Assembly: GCA_951812805.1 (NCBI GenBank)
Contig: CATOSZ010000003.1
Span: 1,132,557-1,196,556 of the forward strand
Origin: an uncultured Alphaproteobacteria bacterium
Lineage (GTDB): Bacteria; Pseudomonadota; Alphaproteobacteria; GCA-2731375
Reading direction: 5' to 3'
DNA: 64,000 nt
The translations under genes were made by a program, and so were the position numbers. Positions 52,589-61,634 of the stretch are shown one piece after another (the first letter of the stretch is position 1; each line of letters starts with the position of its first letter). A model generated the notes under the pieces. It did not search any database, was not told the DNA's origin, and was given only the letters and a program-made list of their open reading frames with translations.

Positions 52589-53163
52589 TCCTTCCCGTAG
52601 TAGCCGATGGCATCGCCCGCGAGGCTGACGCCGAGCCCGTTCAGCAGCCGGTTGGAATAGTTGAAATAGGCGCAGACCTGGTTCACCTCCAGGATCTCGC
52701 CGTCGCTGGCGCCGGCCTCGCGCGCCGCCAGCACGTCGGCCTCGACCATCTCGCCGGGCGTCGCCGTCAGCTTGCGGGTATAGCGTAGCAGCGCCAGCTC
52801 CTTGCCGGCGAACACCCGCTCGGGCGCGCCGGCCTCGAGGGCCTGATAGATCGCTTCCGAGCGCGCCTCGTCGTCGATCAGTTCCGCCGCATTGCGGAAG
52901 TGATGGGTCAGGCTGTATTCGCAGTCGTTGGTCATCGAGGTATAGACGGCGACCGTCTCCAGGAACCAGAGCGGCAGGACGTTGTCCTCGTGGTGCAGCA
53001 CGCTTTTGTAGAGCACCAGGTGCCCTTCCATCGTGTGTGGGCGCAGGCTGTGGGCGCGCATGACGTTGTCGACGGTGTTCTTGGGCGTCTTCACCCGCTC
53101 GTACATCTCCCGCAGGAAGCCGGTGGCCGCCTCATAGGAAATCATCTCGATCCAGGCTGACAT
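52585..53163 (-). CDS. carboxymuconolactone decarboxylase (AhpD-like) family protein
   Basis: A 192-residue all-helical CMD-like protein: GFLREMYERVKTPKNTVDNV, MRAHSLRPHTMEGHLVLYKS, PLWFLETVAVYTSMTNDCEY, SLTHHFRNA. The AhpD CxxC pair is reduced to a single Cys (NDCEYSLTHH), as in the peroxidase-related subgroup, so thiol-disulfide chemistry is doubtful. It lies between the creatininase-type gene (17 bp) and the oxygenase gene (4-bp overlap). Role in the pathway unknown. Confidence 0.85.
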   Translation of the reverse strand: MSAWIEMISYEAATGFLREMYERVKTPKNTVDNVMRAHSLRPHTMEGHLVLYKSVLHHEDNVLPLWFLETVAVYTSMTNDCEYSLTHHFRNAAELIDDEARSEAIYQALEAGAPERVFAGKELALLRYTRKLTATPGEMVEADVLAAREAGASDGEILEVNQVCAYFNYSNRLLNGLGVSLAGDAIGYYGKD

Positions 53164-53180
53164 CGGCGCGTCCCCTCCCC

Positions 53181-53963
53181 TTACGGTGTGTCTTCGGCCA
53201 GGAACGCTTCATAGTCCGCGATCACGTCCGGCACCAGGATTTCCAGCAGGCGGCGGCCCGCCTCCGGCGTCGCGAGAGAGGGGTCGGAGCCGATCCGCCC
53301 GTCGGGAAACCAGTGCCGGTGATGGACCGCGTCATAATGCCGGTCGCCGCCGAAGTCGCGGTAGTAGCCGGGCGAGAGCCGCGCCGGCTTGGCCATCTCG
53401 ACCCGCTTGATCGCGTCGGGATAGGCCGCCTGGGTGATCGCCACCTCGCTCGGCGTCGCGTGCAGCCCCTCGTCCTCGCCGTAGAGGTCGTGGCGCAGCG
53501 TGTTCGCGCCCTCGTACTCCCACCAGCTTCTCAGGCGACAGCGCAGGGGCGACGCGCCGGCGCGATCGGCGCGGAAACTGGCGTCGGCATAGAGATCCTG
53601 GAAGGCGGCGTTGGCCGGCGCGATGTTGCCGCCATGGCCGTTCAGAAAGAACACCCGCTCGAAGCCATGGCGGACGAGGGAGCGGACATAGTCCCGGATC
53701 ACGGCCATCAGGGTCTCCGCCCGGAGCGTGACCGTGCCCGGAAAGTCGAGATTGAACTGCGCGACGCCCAAGGTGATCGTCGGCCCGACCAGAACCCCGT
53801 GCGCCGTGCCGGTGGCGAGCGCGATCTCCTCCGCGCAAATCGCGTCCGTGGCGATCAGGCCGTTCGGGCCGTGCTGTTCCATCGAGCCGATGGGCACGAT
53901 GATGCCCTTCGAGGTCTCGAGATAGGCCTCGACCTCGGGCCAGGTGCTGAGCGCCAGCCGCAT
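53181..53963 (-). CDS. creatininase-family amidohydrolase
   Basis: A 260-residue creatininase/FAPy-deformylase-type metal hydrolase. Metal ligands are E29 and H31 (GSMEQHGPN), D40 (LIATDA), the His of FFLNGHGGNI, and the late Glu of ATPSEVAITQ. The family opens cyclic amides (creatinine, mycofactocin precursors, formamidopyrimidines). ATG 53963 begins the conserved first strand. It follows the RidA gene by 17 bp. In this operon it probably hydrolyses a ring or amide made by the oxygenases; the substrate is inference. Confidence 0.9.
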   Translation of the reverse strand: MRLALSTWPEVEAYLETSKGIIVPIGSMEQHGPNGLIATDAICAEEIALATGTAHGVLVGPTITLGVAQFNLDFPGTVTLRAETLMAVIRDYVRSLVRHGFERVFFLNGHGGNIAPANAAFQDLYADASFRADRAGASPLRCRLRSWWEYEGANTLRHDLYGEDEGLHATPSEVAITQAAYPDAIKRVEMAKPARLSPGYYRDFGGDRHYDAVHHRHWFPDGRIGSDPSLATPEAGRRLLEILVPDVIADYEAFLAEDTP

Positions 53964-53980
53964 GATGCCACGCCTTGCCT

Positions 53981-54373
53981 CTAGTCGTCCGCGATGAAGG
54001 CCATGGCGTCGACCTCGACGTCGATGTCGGGATCGAAGAAGCCCGCCAGGCCGACCCAACCGGTGGTCGGCAGGATCTCGCCGAAGACCTCGGCATGGGC
54101 CCGGCCCGCGTCGGGCCAGCGCGACATGTCGGTGAGGTACATCCGGGTGCGAAAAACATCGGAGAACGAGGCGCCCGCCTGGCTAAGCGACTGGCCGATG
54201 ATCTCGAGGCAGAGCCGGGTCTGGCGGTAGACGTCGCCCGGATAAAGGATGGTGCCGTCGGGTGCTGCCGGCGAGGTCATCGAGAGGTCGATGATGTTGC
54301 CGAGGCGCACCGCGCGGCTGAATCCGGCCTGTGCCTCCCAGGGCCGGCCACTGGAAATGTTCTGGCGCTTCAT
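53981..54373 (-). CDS. RidA/YjgF-family enamine deaminase-like protein
   Basis: A 130-residue Rid-family protein: GFSRAVRLGNIIDLSMTSPA, YRQTRLCLEIIGQSLSQAGA, RTRMYLTDM and the terminal VEVDAMAFIADD. The catalytic Arg of canonical RidA corresponds to the Arg of VFRTRMYLTD. These trimers hydrolyse reactive imines or enamines. GGGAGGGACGAGG precedes ATG 54373. It is the first gene of a leftward operon, divergent from the ABC permease at 54495. Confidence 0.9.
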   Translation of the reverse strand: MKRQNISSGRPWEAQAGFSRAVRLGNIIDLSMTSPAAPDGTILYPGDVYRQTRLCLEIIGQSLSQAGASFSDVFRTRMYLTDMSRWPDAGRAHAEVFGEILPTTGWVGLAGFFDPDIDVEVDAMAFIADD

Positions 54374-54494
54374 CCTCGTCCCTCCCACGAACCCAACCGG
54401 TGCCGGCATAGCATATTTCCAGGCCTTTTCCCTTGTCGGCGTGGGCCGGGGCGTGCCATCAAGCGAGGGGGCGCGGCGAGGGGGCGGGGCGAGC

Positions 54495-55283
54495 ATGGTG
54501 AAACGACACCGCTGGTGGCTCGACACCGTGCAATTCATCGCGCTCGTCGCCGGCCTGATCTATATCGCCGTGCTGGGTGCCGAACAGCTCAACTACAATT
54601 GGCAATGGTACCGGGTGCCTAAGCTATTCTGGCGGGTGATCGACGGCGAGCTGATCTGGGGCCCGCTGATCGACGGCCTGCTGGTCACCTTCGAAATCAC
54701 CGCCTGGGCTTTGCCGTTGGCGATCCTCATCGGCCTGACCACGGCGCTGCTGCGACGCTCCAACTCCTTCGCCGGGCGTTGGGTGGCGACCGCCTATCTC
54801 GAGATCATCCGCTCGACGCCGATCCTGGTGCAGGTCTACATCTTCTATTTCATCATCGCGCCGATCTTCGGCATCCAGGCCTTCTGGGCCTGCGTCCTGG
54901 CGCTGGCCTTCCATGAGGGCTCCTTCACCGCGGAGATCTTCCGCTCCGGCATCGAGTCGGTCGCCAAGGGACAGTGGGAGGCCAGCGACTCGATCGGCCT
55001 GAACCGCGTCGACACCTACCGCTATATCGTCCTGCCGCAGGCCGTGCCGCTGATGCTGCCGCCCCTCACCGGCCAGGTCGTGACACTGATCAAGCATTCC
55101 TCGATCCTGAGCGCAGTGGCGATCTTCGACCTCACCACCATGGCCCTCGACCTCGTGGCCGAAACCTTCATGGCCTTCGAGATCTGGCTCACCGTCGGCG
55201 CCATCTACCTGGTGGTGACCGGCTCGCTCTCGCTGCTGGTCGGCCTGTTCGAACAGCGCATCCGCGCGAGGTACCGGCGATGA
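54495..55283 (+). CDS. polar amino-acid-type ABC permease 1
   Basis: A 262-residue HisMQ/GlnP-type permease: GPLIDGLLVTFEITAWALPL, YLEIIRSTPILVQVYIFYFI, FHEGSFTAEIFRSGIESVAK, then the EAA-type loop QWEASDSIGLNRVDTYRYIV and LPQAVPLMLPPLTGQVVTLI. ATG 54495 starts the conserved part; the frame is open upstream only as a shadow of the RidA gene. It overlaps permease 2 by 4 bp (ATGA). The transporter should import a small N-containing solute, the probable substrate of the neighbouring catabolic genes. Confidence 0.92.
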   Translation: MVKRHRWWLDTVQFIALVAGLIYIAVLGAEQLNYNWQWYRVPKLFWRVIDGELIWGPLIDGLLVTFEITAWALPLAILIGLTTALLRRSNSFAGRWVATAYLEIIRSTPILVQVYIFYFIIAPIFGIQAFWACVLALAFHEGSFTAEIFRSGIESVAKGQWEASDSIGLNRVDTYRYIVLPQAVPLMLPPLTGQVVTLIKHSSILSAVAIFDLTTMALDLVAETFMAFEIWLTVGAIYLVVTGSLSLLVGLFEQRIRARYRR

Positions 55284-56161
55284 CCGCCCGGATGCGCTTC
55301 GGCTGGCTCGACGTCGTGGTCATCGGCTGCGTTGTGGCGCTGCTCGCCTATGTCGCCTACCGGGTGCATGGCCACCTCGTCTACCACTGGAACTGGGCGG
55401 AGCCGTTGCAGTTCTTCTTCCGCCGCGACGAGGCGGACGGCGGCTGGGTCCCCAACCTGCTGATCGAAGGCGTGATCATCACGCTGCGCGTCTCGCTCTG
55501 GGGGGCGGTGCTGGGCATGGCGATCGGCCTCCTCGCCGGCCTCGGCCGGATCAGCCAGGTCGCCCTCTTCCGCATGATCTCGCGCGGTTACGTCGAGCTG
55601 GTGCGCAACGTCGCACCCGTGCCCTTCCTCTTCATCATGTTCTTCTTCGTCGGCAACCAAATCCTGAAACCGCTGGGGCTGGAGGGCGTGCAGGACGCGG
55701 TATCGCCCGCCACCGGCGGGGTGCTGGAACTGATGTTCGGCGAGTTGAACCTGCTGCGCAACTTCGCCGCCGCGACCCTGGCGCTGGCCCTCTACGAAGG
55801 GGCCTATATCGCGGAGATCGTCCGTGCCGGCGTGCTGTCGATCGAGCGCGGGCAATGGGAAGCGGGCGACAGCCTCGGCCTCTCACGCCTGCATCAGCTG
55901 CGCCATGTGATCCTGCCGCAGGCCGTGCAGCGGATCACGCCGCCGCTCGCCAACCAGTCGATCCAGCTGATCAAGGACAGCTCCCTCGTCTCCCTGCTGT
56001 CGATCCAGGAGATGACCTTCATGGGCCAGGAGATCGCGCATTCGACCTCGCGCTTTTTCGAAACCTGGATCATCGTCGCGGCGATGTACTTCGTGGTATG
56101 TTTCGGCCTGTCACGGATCTACGCTCGTCTGGAACGACGCATCAACAAGAGCCGCCGCTAG
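55280..56161 (+). CDS. polar amino-acid-type ABC permease 2
   Basis: A 293-residue HisMQ-type permease: NLLIEGVIITLRVSLWGAVL, RGYVELVRNVAPVPFLFIMF, LYEGAYIAEIVRAGVLSIER and QWEAGDSLGLSRLHQLRHVI, LPQAVQRITPPLANQSIQLI. It forms a heterodimeric channel with permease 1, whose gene it overlaps. Its TAG stop (56159-56161) overlaps the first bases of the large palindrome B that separates it from the binding-protein gene. Confidence 0.92.
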   Translation: MTARMRFGWLDVVVIGCVVALLAYVAYRVHGHLVYHWNWAEPLQFFFRRDEADGGWVPNLLIEGVIITLRVSLWGAVLGMAIGLLAGLGRISQVALFRMISRGYVELVRNVAPVPFLFIMFFFVGNQILKPLGLEGVQDAVSPATGGVLELMFGELNLLRNFAAATLALALYEGAYIAEIVRAGVLSIERGQWEAGDSLGLSRLHQLRHVILPQAVQRITPPLANQSIQLIKDSSLVSLLSIQEMTFMGQEIAHSTSRFFETWIIVAAMYFVVCFGLSRIYARLERRINKSRR

Positions 56162-56427
56162 TCCGCATTTCTCACACTATCCATGGCCTCAGCGGCGCTG
56201 TGGGCCCGACAGGGAAGGAGCGCTGCGCCGTTCGATGTGGTTCATCGTACAAGCAGTGCGACGCACCCTGTCGGGCCCACAGCGCCGCCCGGAGGGTCGA
56301 CCTGGGCCGGCCGCTCGGCGAGGCGCGGTCCCTCGACGTAGCCCCGCTACGCCGTCGGGCCCACTCCTCGCCGAATCGACTCGGCCCAGGTAGACTGAGG
56401 CCATGGATAGTGTGAGAAATGCGGACT
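56160..56427. repeat. 268-bp nested palindrome (element B) with two internal hairpins
   Basis: Outer arms 56160-56192 and 56395-56427 pair perfectly over 33 bp (AGTCCGCATTTCTCACACTA...). They enclose two hairpins. B1 is a perfect 22-bp stem, 56193-56214 with 56266-56287, with a 51-nt loop. B2 (56293-56394) is homologous to the core of element A at 48389-48486. It lies between the second permease and the binding-protein gene of one transporter operon. The whole gap 56162-56536 contains no gene. Confidence 0.93.
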
Positions 56428-56536
56428 GACACGGGCAAAGACACAACCGAACATCCAAGAACCAACCATGTGCGCACCGTGCCGACGAACGGCCGGTGCG
56501 CGCACCACAAGGGTCGATCACGGGGAGGAAACAACG

Positions 56537-57388
56537 ATGAAGACCTTGAGACGCAACTTTTTGAAACTGGCGATGGCGACCGCTCTTGCCGGCGCGCTCG
56601 TCACGGGCGCGGAAGCGCAGACCGTCAGCAAGCAACTGGCCGGCGAGAGCGTGCTGGAGACGATCAAGAAGCGCGGCAAGCTGCGCGCCGGCGTCTCCTC
56701 CTTCGTGCCCTGGGTCATGCGGGCCAAGGACGGCAGCCTGATCGGCTTCGAAATCGACGTCGCCAAGAAGATCGCCAAGGACATGGACGTCGAGATCGAG
56801 TTCGTGCCGACGCCCTTCTCGGGCATCATCCCGGCCCTGATCGCCGGCGAGTTCGACATTATCATGACCGGCATCTCGCTGGTGCCGAAGCGCAACCTGA
56901 CGATCAACTTCTCCAACCCCTACAACTGGGGCGGCATCGGCATGGCGGCCAACCGCAAGCTGACCGACGGCTGGAAGCCCGAGGACTTCAACAAGCCGAG
57001 CGTCACCTTCACGGTGCGCCGCGGCTCGAACGACTCGATCTTCTCGGTGAAGAAGATTGCGCCCAAGGCGAAGATCCGGCAGTTCGACGACGACGCCCAG
57101 GCGATCCAGGACGTGCTGAACGGCACCGCGCACGCCTTCGTCACCGCCGAGCCGAAGCCGACCAACTACGCCCGCGACTATGCCGACCGCGTGTGGCAGC
57201 CGCTCGGCAAGGAAAAGCTGCTGCGCTGGCCTTCGGCCTTCGCCGTGCGCAAGGGTGATCCGGACATCCTCAACTGGCTGAACAATTGGATCACGCTTTC
57301 CACCGAGCGCGGCTTCATCGAGGAGCGGCACGACTACTGGTTCCGCAACGTCGCGTGGAAGGACCTGGTGGCACCGAAGAAGAAGTAG
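56537..57388 (+). CDS. polar amino-acid-type ABC substrate-binding protein
   Basis: A 283-residue SBP_bac_3 family protein. Residues 1-27 form a Tat-less signal peptide ([20 protein letters not shown], cleavage after AEA). Then come [60 protein letters not shown] and [16 protein letters not shown], the normal ligand-binding blocks. It delivers ligand to permeases 54495-56161. GGGGAGGAAAC precedes ATG 56537. Separation from the permeases by the palindrome may allow higher expression of the binding protein. Confidence 0.92.
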   Translation: MKTLRRNFLKLAMATALAGALVTGAEAQTVSKQLAGESVLETIKKRGKLRAGVSSFVPWVMRAKDGSLIGFEIDVAKKIAKDMDVEIEFVPTPFSGIIPALIAGEFDIIMTGISLVPKRNLTINFSNPYNWGGIGMAANRKLTDGWKPEDFNKPSVTFTVRRGSNDSIFSVKKIAPKAKIRQFDDDAQAIQDVLNGTAHAFVTAEPKPTNYARDYADRVWQPLGKEKLLRWPSAFAVRKGDPDILNWLNNWITLSTERGFIEERHDYWFRNVAWKDLVAPKKK

Positions 57389-57455
57389 CCGCCAACATGT
57401 TGCCGGCCGGGCGCGGTATCTCGCGGCCGGCCGCACCTTTCCCGGGAGCCCGCCC

Positions 57456-58205
57456 ATGACCGATGCCGCGAACCTGATGATCGAGCTCGGCGGCGTCGCC
57501 AAGTGGTTCGGCGACTTCCAGGCCCTGAAGGGCGTCGACCTGGAGGTCGGCCTGGGCCAGCGGATCGTCGTCTGCGGCCCGTCCGGCTCCGGCAAGTCGA
57601 CCATGATCCGCTGCATCAATCGGCTGGAGCGCCACGACGCCGGCCGCATCGTTGTCGACGGCATCGAGCTTACCGACGACATGAAGAACATCACCGCCGT
57701 GCGCCGCGAGGTCGGCATGGTGTTCCAGCAGTTCAACCTCTTCCCGCACCTGAGCGTGCTGGACAATCTCACCCTGGCACCGATGAAGGCCCGCAAGATG
57801 TCGAAGCGGGAGGCCGCGGAACTGGCGCGCCACTACCTCGAACGCGTGCGGATCCCGGAGCAGGCGGACAAGTATCCGGGCCAGCTCTCCGGCGGCCAGC
57901 AGCAGCGCGTCGCCATCGCCCGCAGTCTCTGCATGCGCCCGAAGATCATGCTGTTCGACGAGCCGACCTCGGCCCTCGATCCGGAGATGATCAAGGAAGT
58001 GCTCGACACCATGGTCGAGCTGGCCGAGGACGGCATGACGATGATCGTGGTAACGCACGAGATGGGCTTCGCCAAAACCGTCGCCGACAGCGTCGTCTTC
58101 ATGGACGCCGGCGAAATCGTCGAATCCCTGCCGCCGGACGTGTTCTTCACCGCGCCCGAAAGCCCACGCACCATCGAATTCCTGAGCAAGATCCTGATTC
58201 ATTGA
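57456..58205 (+). CDS. polar amino-acid-type ABC transporter ATPase
   Basis: A 249-residue GlnQ/HisP-type ATPase. Walker A is GPSGSGKST (41-49), Q-loop [11 protein letters not shown], signature [20 protein letters not shown], Walker [15 protein letters not shown], and switch His in [20 protein letters not shown]. It is 67 bp after the binding-protein gene and 25 bp before the Rieske oxygenase gene, so transport and oxidation genes probably share a transcript. Confidence 0.94.
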   Translation: MTDAANLMIELGGVAKWFGDFQALKGVDLEVGLGQRIVVCGPSGSGKSTMIRCINRLERHDAGRIVVDGIELTDDMKNITAVRREVGMVFQQFNLFPHLSVLDNLTLAPMKARKMSKREAAELARHYLERVRIPEQADKYPGQLSGGQQQRVAIARSLCMRPKIMLFDEPTSALDPEMIKEVLDTMVELAEDGMTMIVVTHEMGFAKTVADSVVFMDAGEIVESLPPDVFFTAPESPRTIEFLSKILIH

Positions 58206-58230
58206 GCCACGACAGCGGGAGGGCCGCGCC

Positions 58231-59589
58231 ATGACCGCCGCCGACGAATCCCAGGTCCGCACACGCCGCCCGTTCGGCGCCTATTACCGCGATCCGACCA
58301 TCGAGGACGACGCGGAACTGACCGGCGTCGGCCGCGGCACGCCCGGCGGCGAATACCTGCGCCGTACCTGGCAGCCGGTCTGCCTCTGCGAAGAAGTGGG
58401 CGACCTGCCGTTGCCGGTACGCATGCTGGGCGAGGACCTCGTCGTCTTCCGCACCCGGGCCGGCGTGGTCGGCCTGCTGGACCGGGCCTGCAGCCACCGG
58501 GGCACCTCCCTCGAATATGGGCTGCCGTCGGAAACGGGGCTGGTCTGCTGCTATCACGGCTGGCACTTCGCCCCGGACGGGACCATCCTCGAAACCCCGA
58601 ACGATCCCGACAGCACCCTGAAGGACCGGCTCTGCCATCCCGCCTATCCGACGCACGAGCGCGACGGCATCATCTTCGCCTGGATGGGCCCGCCGGACGA
58701 GCGGCCGGACTTTCCCGTGCTCGACGCCTATGTCCAGGCGGATACGGAGATTGTGCCCTTCGCCCTCGATTTCCCCTGCAACTGGGTCCAGGTCCTCGAC
58801 AATACCCAGGACCCGGTGCATTCCTGTTTCCTGCATACCCGGGTGAGCGGCGCCCAGTTCTCGATCTCCTGGGGCGAGATCCCGGAGCTGGAATATATCG
58901 CGACGCCGATCGGCATGATCAATCTCAACGTTCGGCGATGGGGGGATCGCATCTGGGTGCGCACCACCGATGCCATGCTGCCGAACCTGAACCAGACCGG
59001 CGCGCTTTGGCTGACGGCGGACCGGGAGGAGACGTTCCTCGGCTGCGCGCTCACCCGCTGGATGCGGCCCGTCGACGATACCAACACGCGGATGATCGGC
59101 TGGCGCTATTTCAACGCGGCGACGGACCGCGAGCGGGTCGGCGACAAGGCCGCGGTCGGCGTCGGCAAGATCGACTTCATCGGCCAGACGGAAGACGAAC
59201 GGCCCTACGCGGAACGCCAGCGCGTGCCGGGCGACTTCGAGGCGATCGCCGGCCAGGGCCCCATCGCGCCCGCCGCCCGCTGGAACCTGAACCGGGGCGA
59301 CCGGGGCGTGACGATGCTGCGCCGGCTGATCCGGGAAAACATCCGCGCCGTGGCCGAGGGCCGCGACTATACGGTGCTGGAACGCGCTGCCGCACCGGGC
59401 GGCATCGTTCCCACCTACACCCGCGATACCGTCGTCACTCTGCCGCCCGGACAGGGCGACGACCGCGCGTTGCTGCGCGAGATTGCCGCCGAGGTCTGGG
59501 CGGCGGTGCGCGACGGCGCAAGCCTGGATGGCGACCGGGGAAGCCAGTTCGCCGCCGAGCTGGACCGGATTGTCCGCCATCACCGCTAG
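58231..59589 (+). CDS. Rieske non-haem iron oxygenase, large subunit
   Basis: A 452-residue ring-hydroxylating-type oxygenase. Rieske ligands are C87 and H89 (ACSHRG) and C106 and H109 (VCCYHGWHF). The mononuclear iron site is DNTQDPVHSCFLH, which satisfies D-x3-D-x2-H-x4-H. The C-terminal catalytic domain is complete. Members of the phthalate/vanillate-type branch perform hydroxylation or O-/N-demethylation, using electrons from a separate reductase not seen here. Position after the ABC ATPase suggests it acts on the imported compound. N-demethylation is an attractive but unproven guess. Confidence 0.9.
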   Translation: MTAADESQVRTRRPFGAYYRDPTIEDDAELTGVGRGTPGGEYLRRTWQPVCLCEEVGDLPLPVRMLGEDLVVFRTRAGVVGLLDRACSHRGTSLEYGLPSETGLVCCYHGWHFAPDGTILETPNDPDSTLKDRLCHPAYPTHERDGIIFAWMGPPDERPDFPVLDAYVQADTEIVPFALDFPCNWVQVLDNTQDPVHSCFLHTRVSGAQFSISWGEIPELEYIATPIGMINLNVRRWGDRIWVRTTDAMLPNLNQTGALWLTADREETFLGCALTRWMRPVDDTNTRMIGWRYFNAATDRERVGDKAAVGVGKIDFIGQTEDERPYAERQRVPGDFEAIAGQGPIAPAARWNLNRGDRGVTMLRRLIRENIRAVAEGRDYTVLERAAAPGGIVPTYTRDTVVTLPPGQGDDRALLREIAAEVWAAVRDGASLDGDRGSQFAAELDRIVRHHR

Positions 59590-59648
59590 CCTGCGTGGCG
59601 TGGCGAGAAGAAACCATCTACCCTCGGTTCCTTGGAACGGAGGCGGAT

Positions 59649-61526
59649 ATGCGCCGCATCCTTGGCATCGTTTTGTGGCTGACGTGCTTTTTCGCCGCCC
59701 CGGTGCAGGCGGGCGAGGTGGCCTTCGGCCGCTACCATGCGCTGGTCATCGGGATAAACGACTACGCCCACCTGCCGAAGCTGAAGACCGCCGTCAAGGA
59801 CGCGGAAGCCGTCGCCGAGGTCCTCAAAGCCCGGCACGGGTTCTCGGTTCGTCTCCTGCGCAATGCCACCCGTGATGACATCCTGCTGGCCCTGAACGAA
59901 TATCGGGCGGAACTGACCGAGTCGGATAATCTTCTCGTCTACTACGCCGGGCATGGCGTTCTCGACCGCCGGACCGATACGGGTTTCTGGCAACCCGCCG
60001 ATGCCATGGCCGACAACGACCTGAACTGGATCCCCAACGAAGACCTGACGCGCCGCTTGAGCGCCATGTCGGCGCGCCACGTGATGATCATCGCGGACAG
60101 CTGTTATTCCGGCGCCCTTGTGCGAAGCGCCGACTCCCGGCTCCCGACCGGCAGCGACCGGCGGCGGCTATTTGCGCGCCTGGCGGAGAAGCGTTCGCGA
60201 ACCGCTATCGTCTCGGGCGGTCTCGAGCCTGTCGCCGACAGCGGACGGAACGGTCACTCGGTCTTCGCCAACGCCTTCCTCGCCGCCCTGCGGGACAACG
60301 CCGAAATCATCGAAGGTCTGAGCCTCTTTACCCGGATCAGCCGGCCGGTCATCGTCAACGCGCGCCAGACGCCGCAATACGCCGATATCCGAAACGCCGG
60401 TCACGAGGGCGGTGAGTTCATCTTCGTTCCCAAGGGTGCGACCGTTGTCGTGGTGCCACCGGCGACGGTCGCGCCGGTCGACGAGCGCAGGTTCGACCTG
60501 GCGTTCTGGGAGAGCGTCAAGGACAGCAATGAACAGGCAGCTTTCGAGGCCTACCTGGCGAAGTATCCCGACGGCATCTACGCGACGCTCGCCCGCCTCA
60601 ACCTGAAGAAGTTCGCCGACCCAGGGGCCCGGACGCCGAAGCCCGCCCCTCGCCCGGCGGCGCCGGGACACGCCACTCTGATACCGGCCAAACCAAAGGG
60701 TGGCGCGGCGGCCGTGCCGGCCGTCGGTGTCCACGGCCCGGATCTGGTTCCGGGCCACGTGTTCAAAGACTGCGACATCTGCCCGGAGATGGTCGTGCTG
60801 CCGGCGGGAAGCTTCACGATGGGTACGCCGGACACGGAAGCGGGGCGCAAAGCGATAGAGGGCCCCCGGCACGAGGTTACCTTCGCCAGGCCCTTTGCCA
60901 TCGCCAAATTCGAAGTGACATTCGAGGAATGGGACGCCTGCGTATCCGAGGGCGGCTGCAAGCGTGGTGGGCGAAGCGACAAGGGCTGGGGCCGGGGGCG
61001 CCTGCCCGTGATCCACGTCACCTGGCATCAAGCAAAGGCATACACCGCGTGGCTCGCCGCGAGAACCGGCAAGCCATACCGCCTGCCGAGCGAGGCGGAA
61101 TGGGAGTATGCGGCACGCGCCGGCGCGCCAACACGCTATCCCTGGGGCGATGACGCGACACACGGCGAGATCTGCCGCCATGCGAACGGCCGCGACAGGA
61201 GCACCGGATCACACCTGGCGAACCGCGCCTGTGACGATGGCAGCGCGGAACGGACGGCCGAAGTCGGCCGCTACGAAGGGAACGACTTCGGCCTGTTCGA
61301 CATGATCGGCAATGTCGAGGAATGGCTGGAAGACTGTCTGAACAAAAGCTACGTGGCGGCGCCGGACGATGGCACCGCCTGGACCGGCGGCAATTGCGAC
61401 TATCACATGAAACGCGGCGGATCCTGGAACGCCAGACCACGCGAACTCCGCGTCGGGCGGCGCTCTTTCGCCGACGCCGTCTTCGCGATGCCCCACATCG
61501 GCTTTCGCGTCGCGATGGGTCGTTGA
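59649..61526 (+). CDS. secreted caspase-like / formylglycine-generating-enzyme (SUMF1) fusion protein
   Basis: A 625-residue two-domain protein with a signal peptide (residues 1-21, cleavage after VQA). Residues 25-260 are a caspase-family (metacaspase-like, C14) domain with the His/Cys dyad H102 (VYYAGHGVLD) and C152 (IIADSCYSGAL). A linker holds the FDLAFWESVKDSNEQAAFEA repeat often found in bacterial caspases, then a Pro/Ala stretch. Residues about 373-625 are an FGE-sulfatase (SUMF1) domain: MVVLPAGSFTMG, VTFEEWDACV, PVIHVTWHQAKAYTAWLAA, YRLPSEAEWEYAARAG, MIGNVEEWLED, RGGSWNARPRELRVGRR. ATG 59649 follows AGGCGG. Likely periplasmic. Confidence 0.88.
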   Translation: MRRILGIVLWLTCFFAAPVQAGEVAFGRYHALVIGINDYAHLPKLKTAVKDAEAVAEVLKARHGFSVRLLRNATRDDILLALNEYRAELTESDNLLVYYAGHGVLDRRTDTGFWQPADAMADNDLNWIPNEDLTRRLSAMSARHVMIIADSCYSGALVRSADSRLPTGSDRRRLFARLAEKRSRTAIVSGGLEPVADSGRNGHSVFANAFLAALRDNAEIIEGLSLFTRISRPVIVNARQTPQYADIRNAGHEGGEFIFVPKGATVVVVPPATVAPVDERRFDLAFWESVKDSNEQAAFEAYLAKYPDGIYATLARLNLKKFADPGARTPKPAPRPAAPGHATLIPAKPKGGAAAVPAVGVHGPDLVPGHVFKDCDICPEMVVLPAGSFTMGTPDTEAGRKAIEGPRHEVTFARPFAIAKFEVTFEEWDACVSEGGCKRGGRSDKGWGRGRLPVIHVTWHQAKAYTAWLAARTGKPYRLPSEAEWEYAARAGAPTRYPWGDDATHGEICRHANGRDRSTGSHLANRACDDGSAERTAEVGRYEGNDFGLFDMIGNVEEWLEDCLNKSYVAAPDDGTAWTGGNCDYHMKRGGSWNARPRELRVGRRSFADAVFAMPHIGFRVAMGR

Positions 61527-61634
61527 TCGCCTGGGTGCCGCGTCTCCTGCTGAAACCGCCTGTCTGGAATTCTGTTCGCGGTCCCTATTGGGAGTGGATG
61601 GGCCTCGTCCCGTCGACGCCGGACTTTAGGCCTC

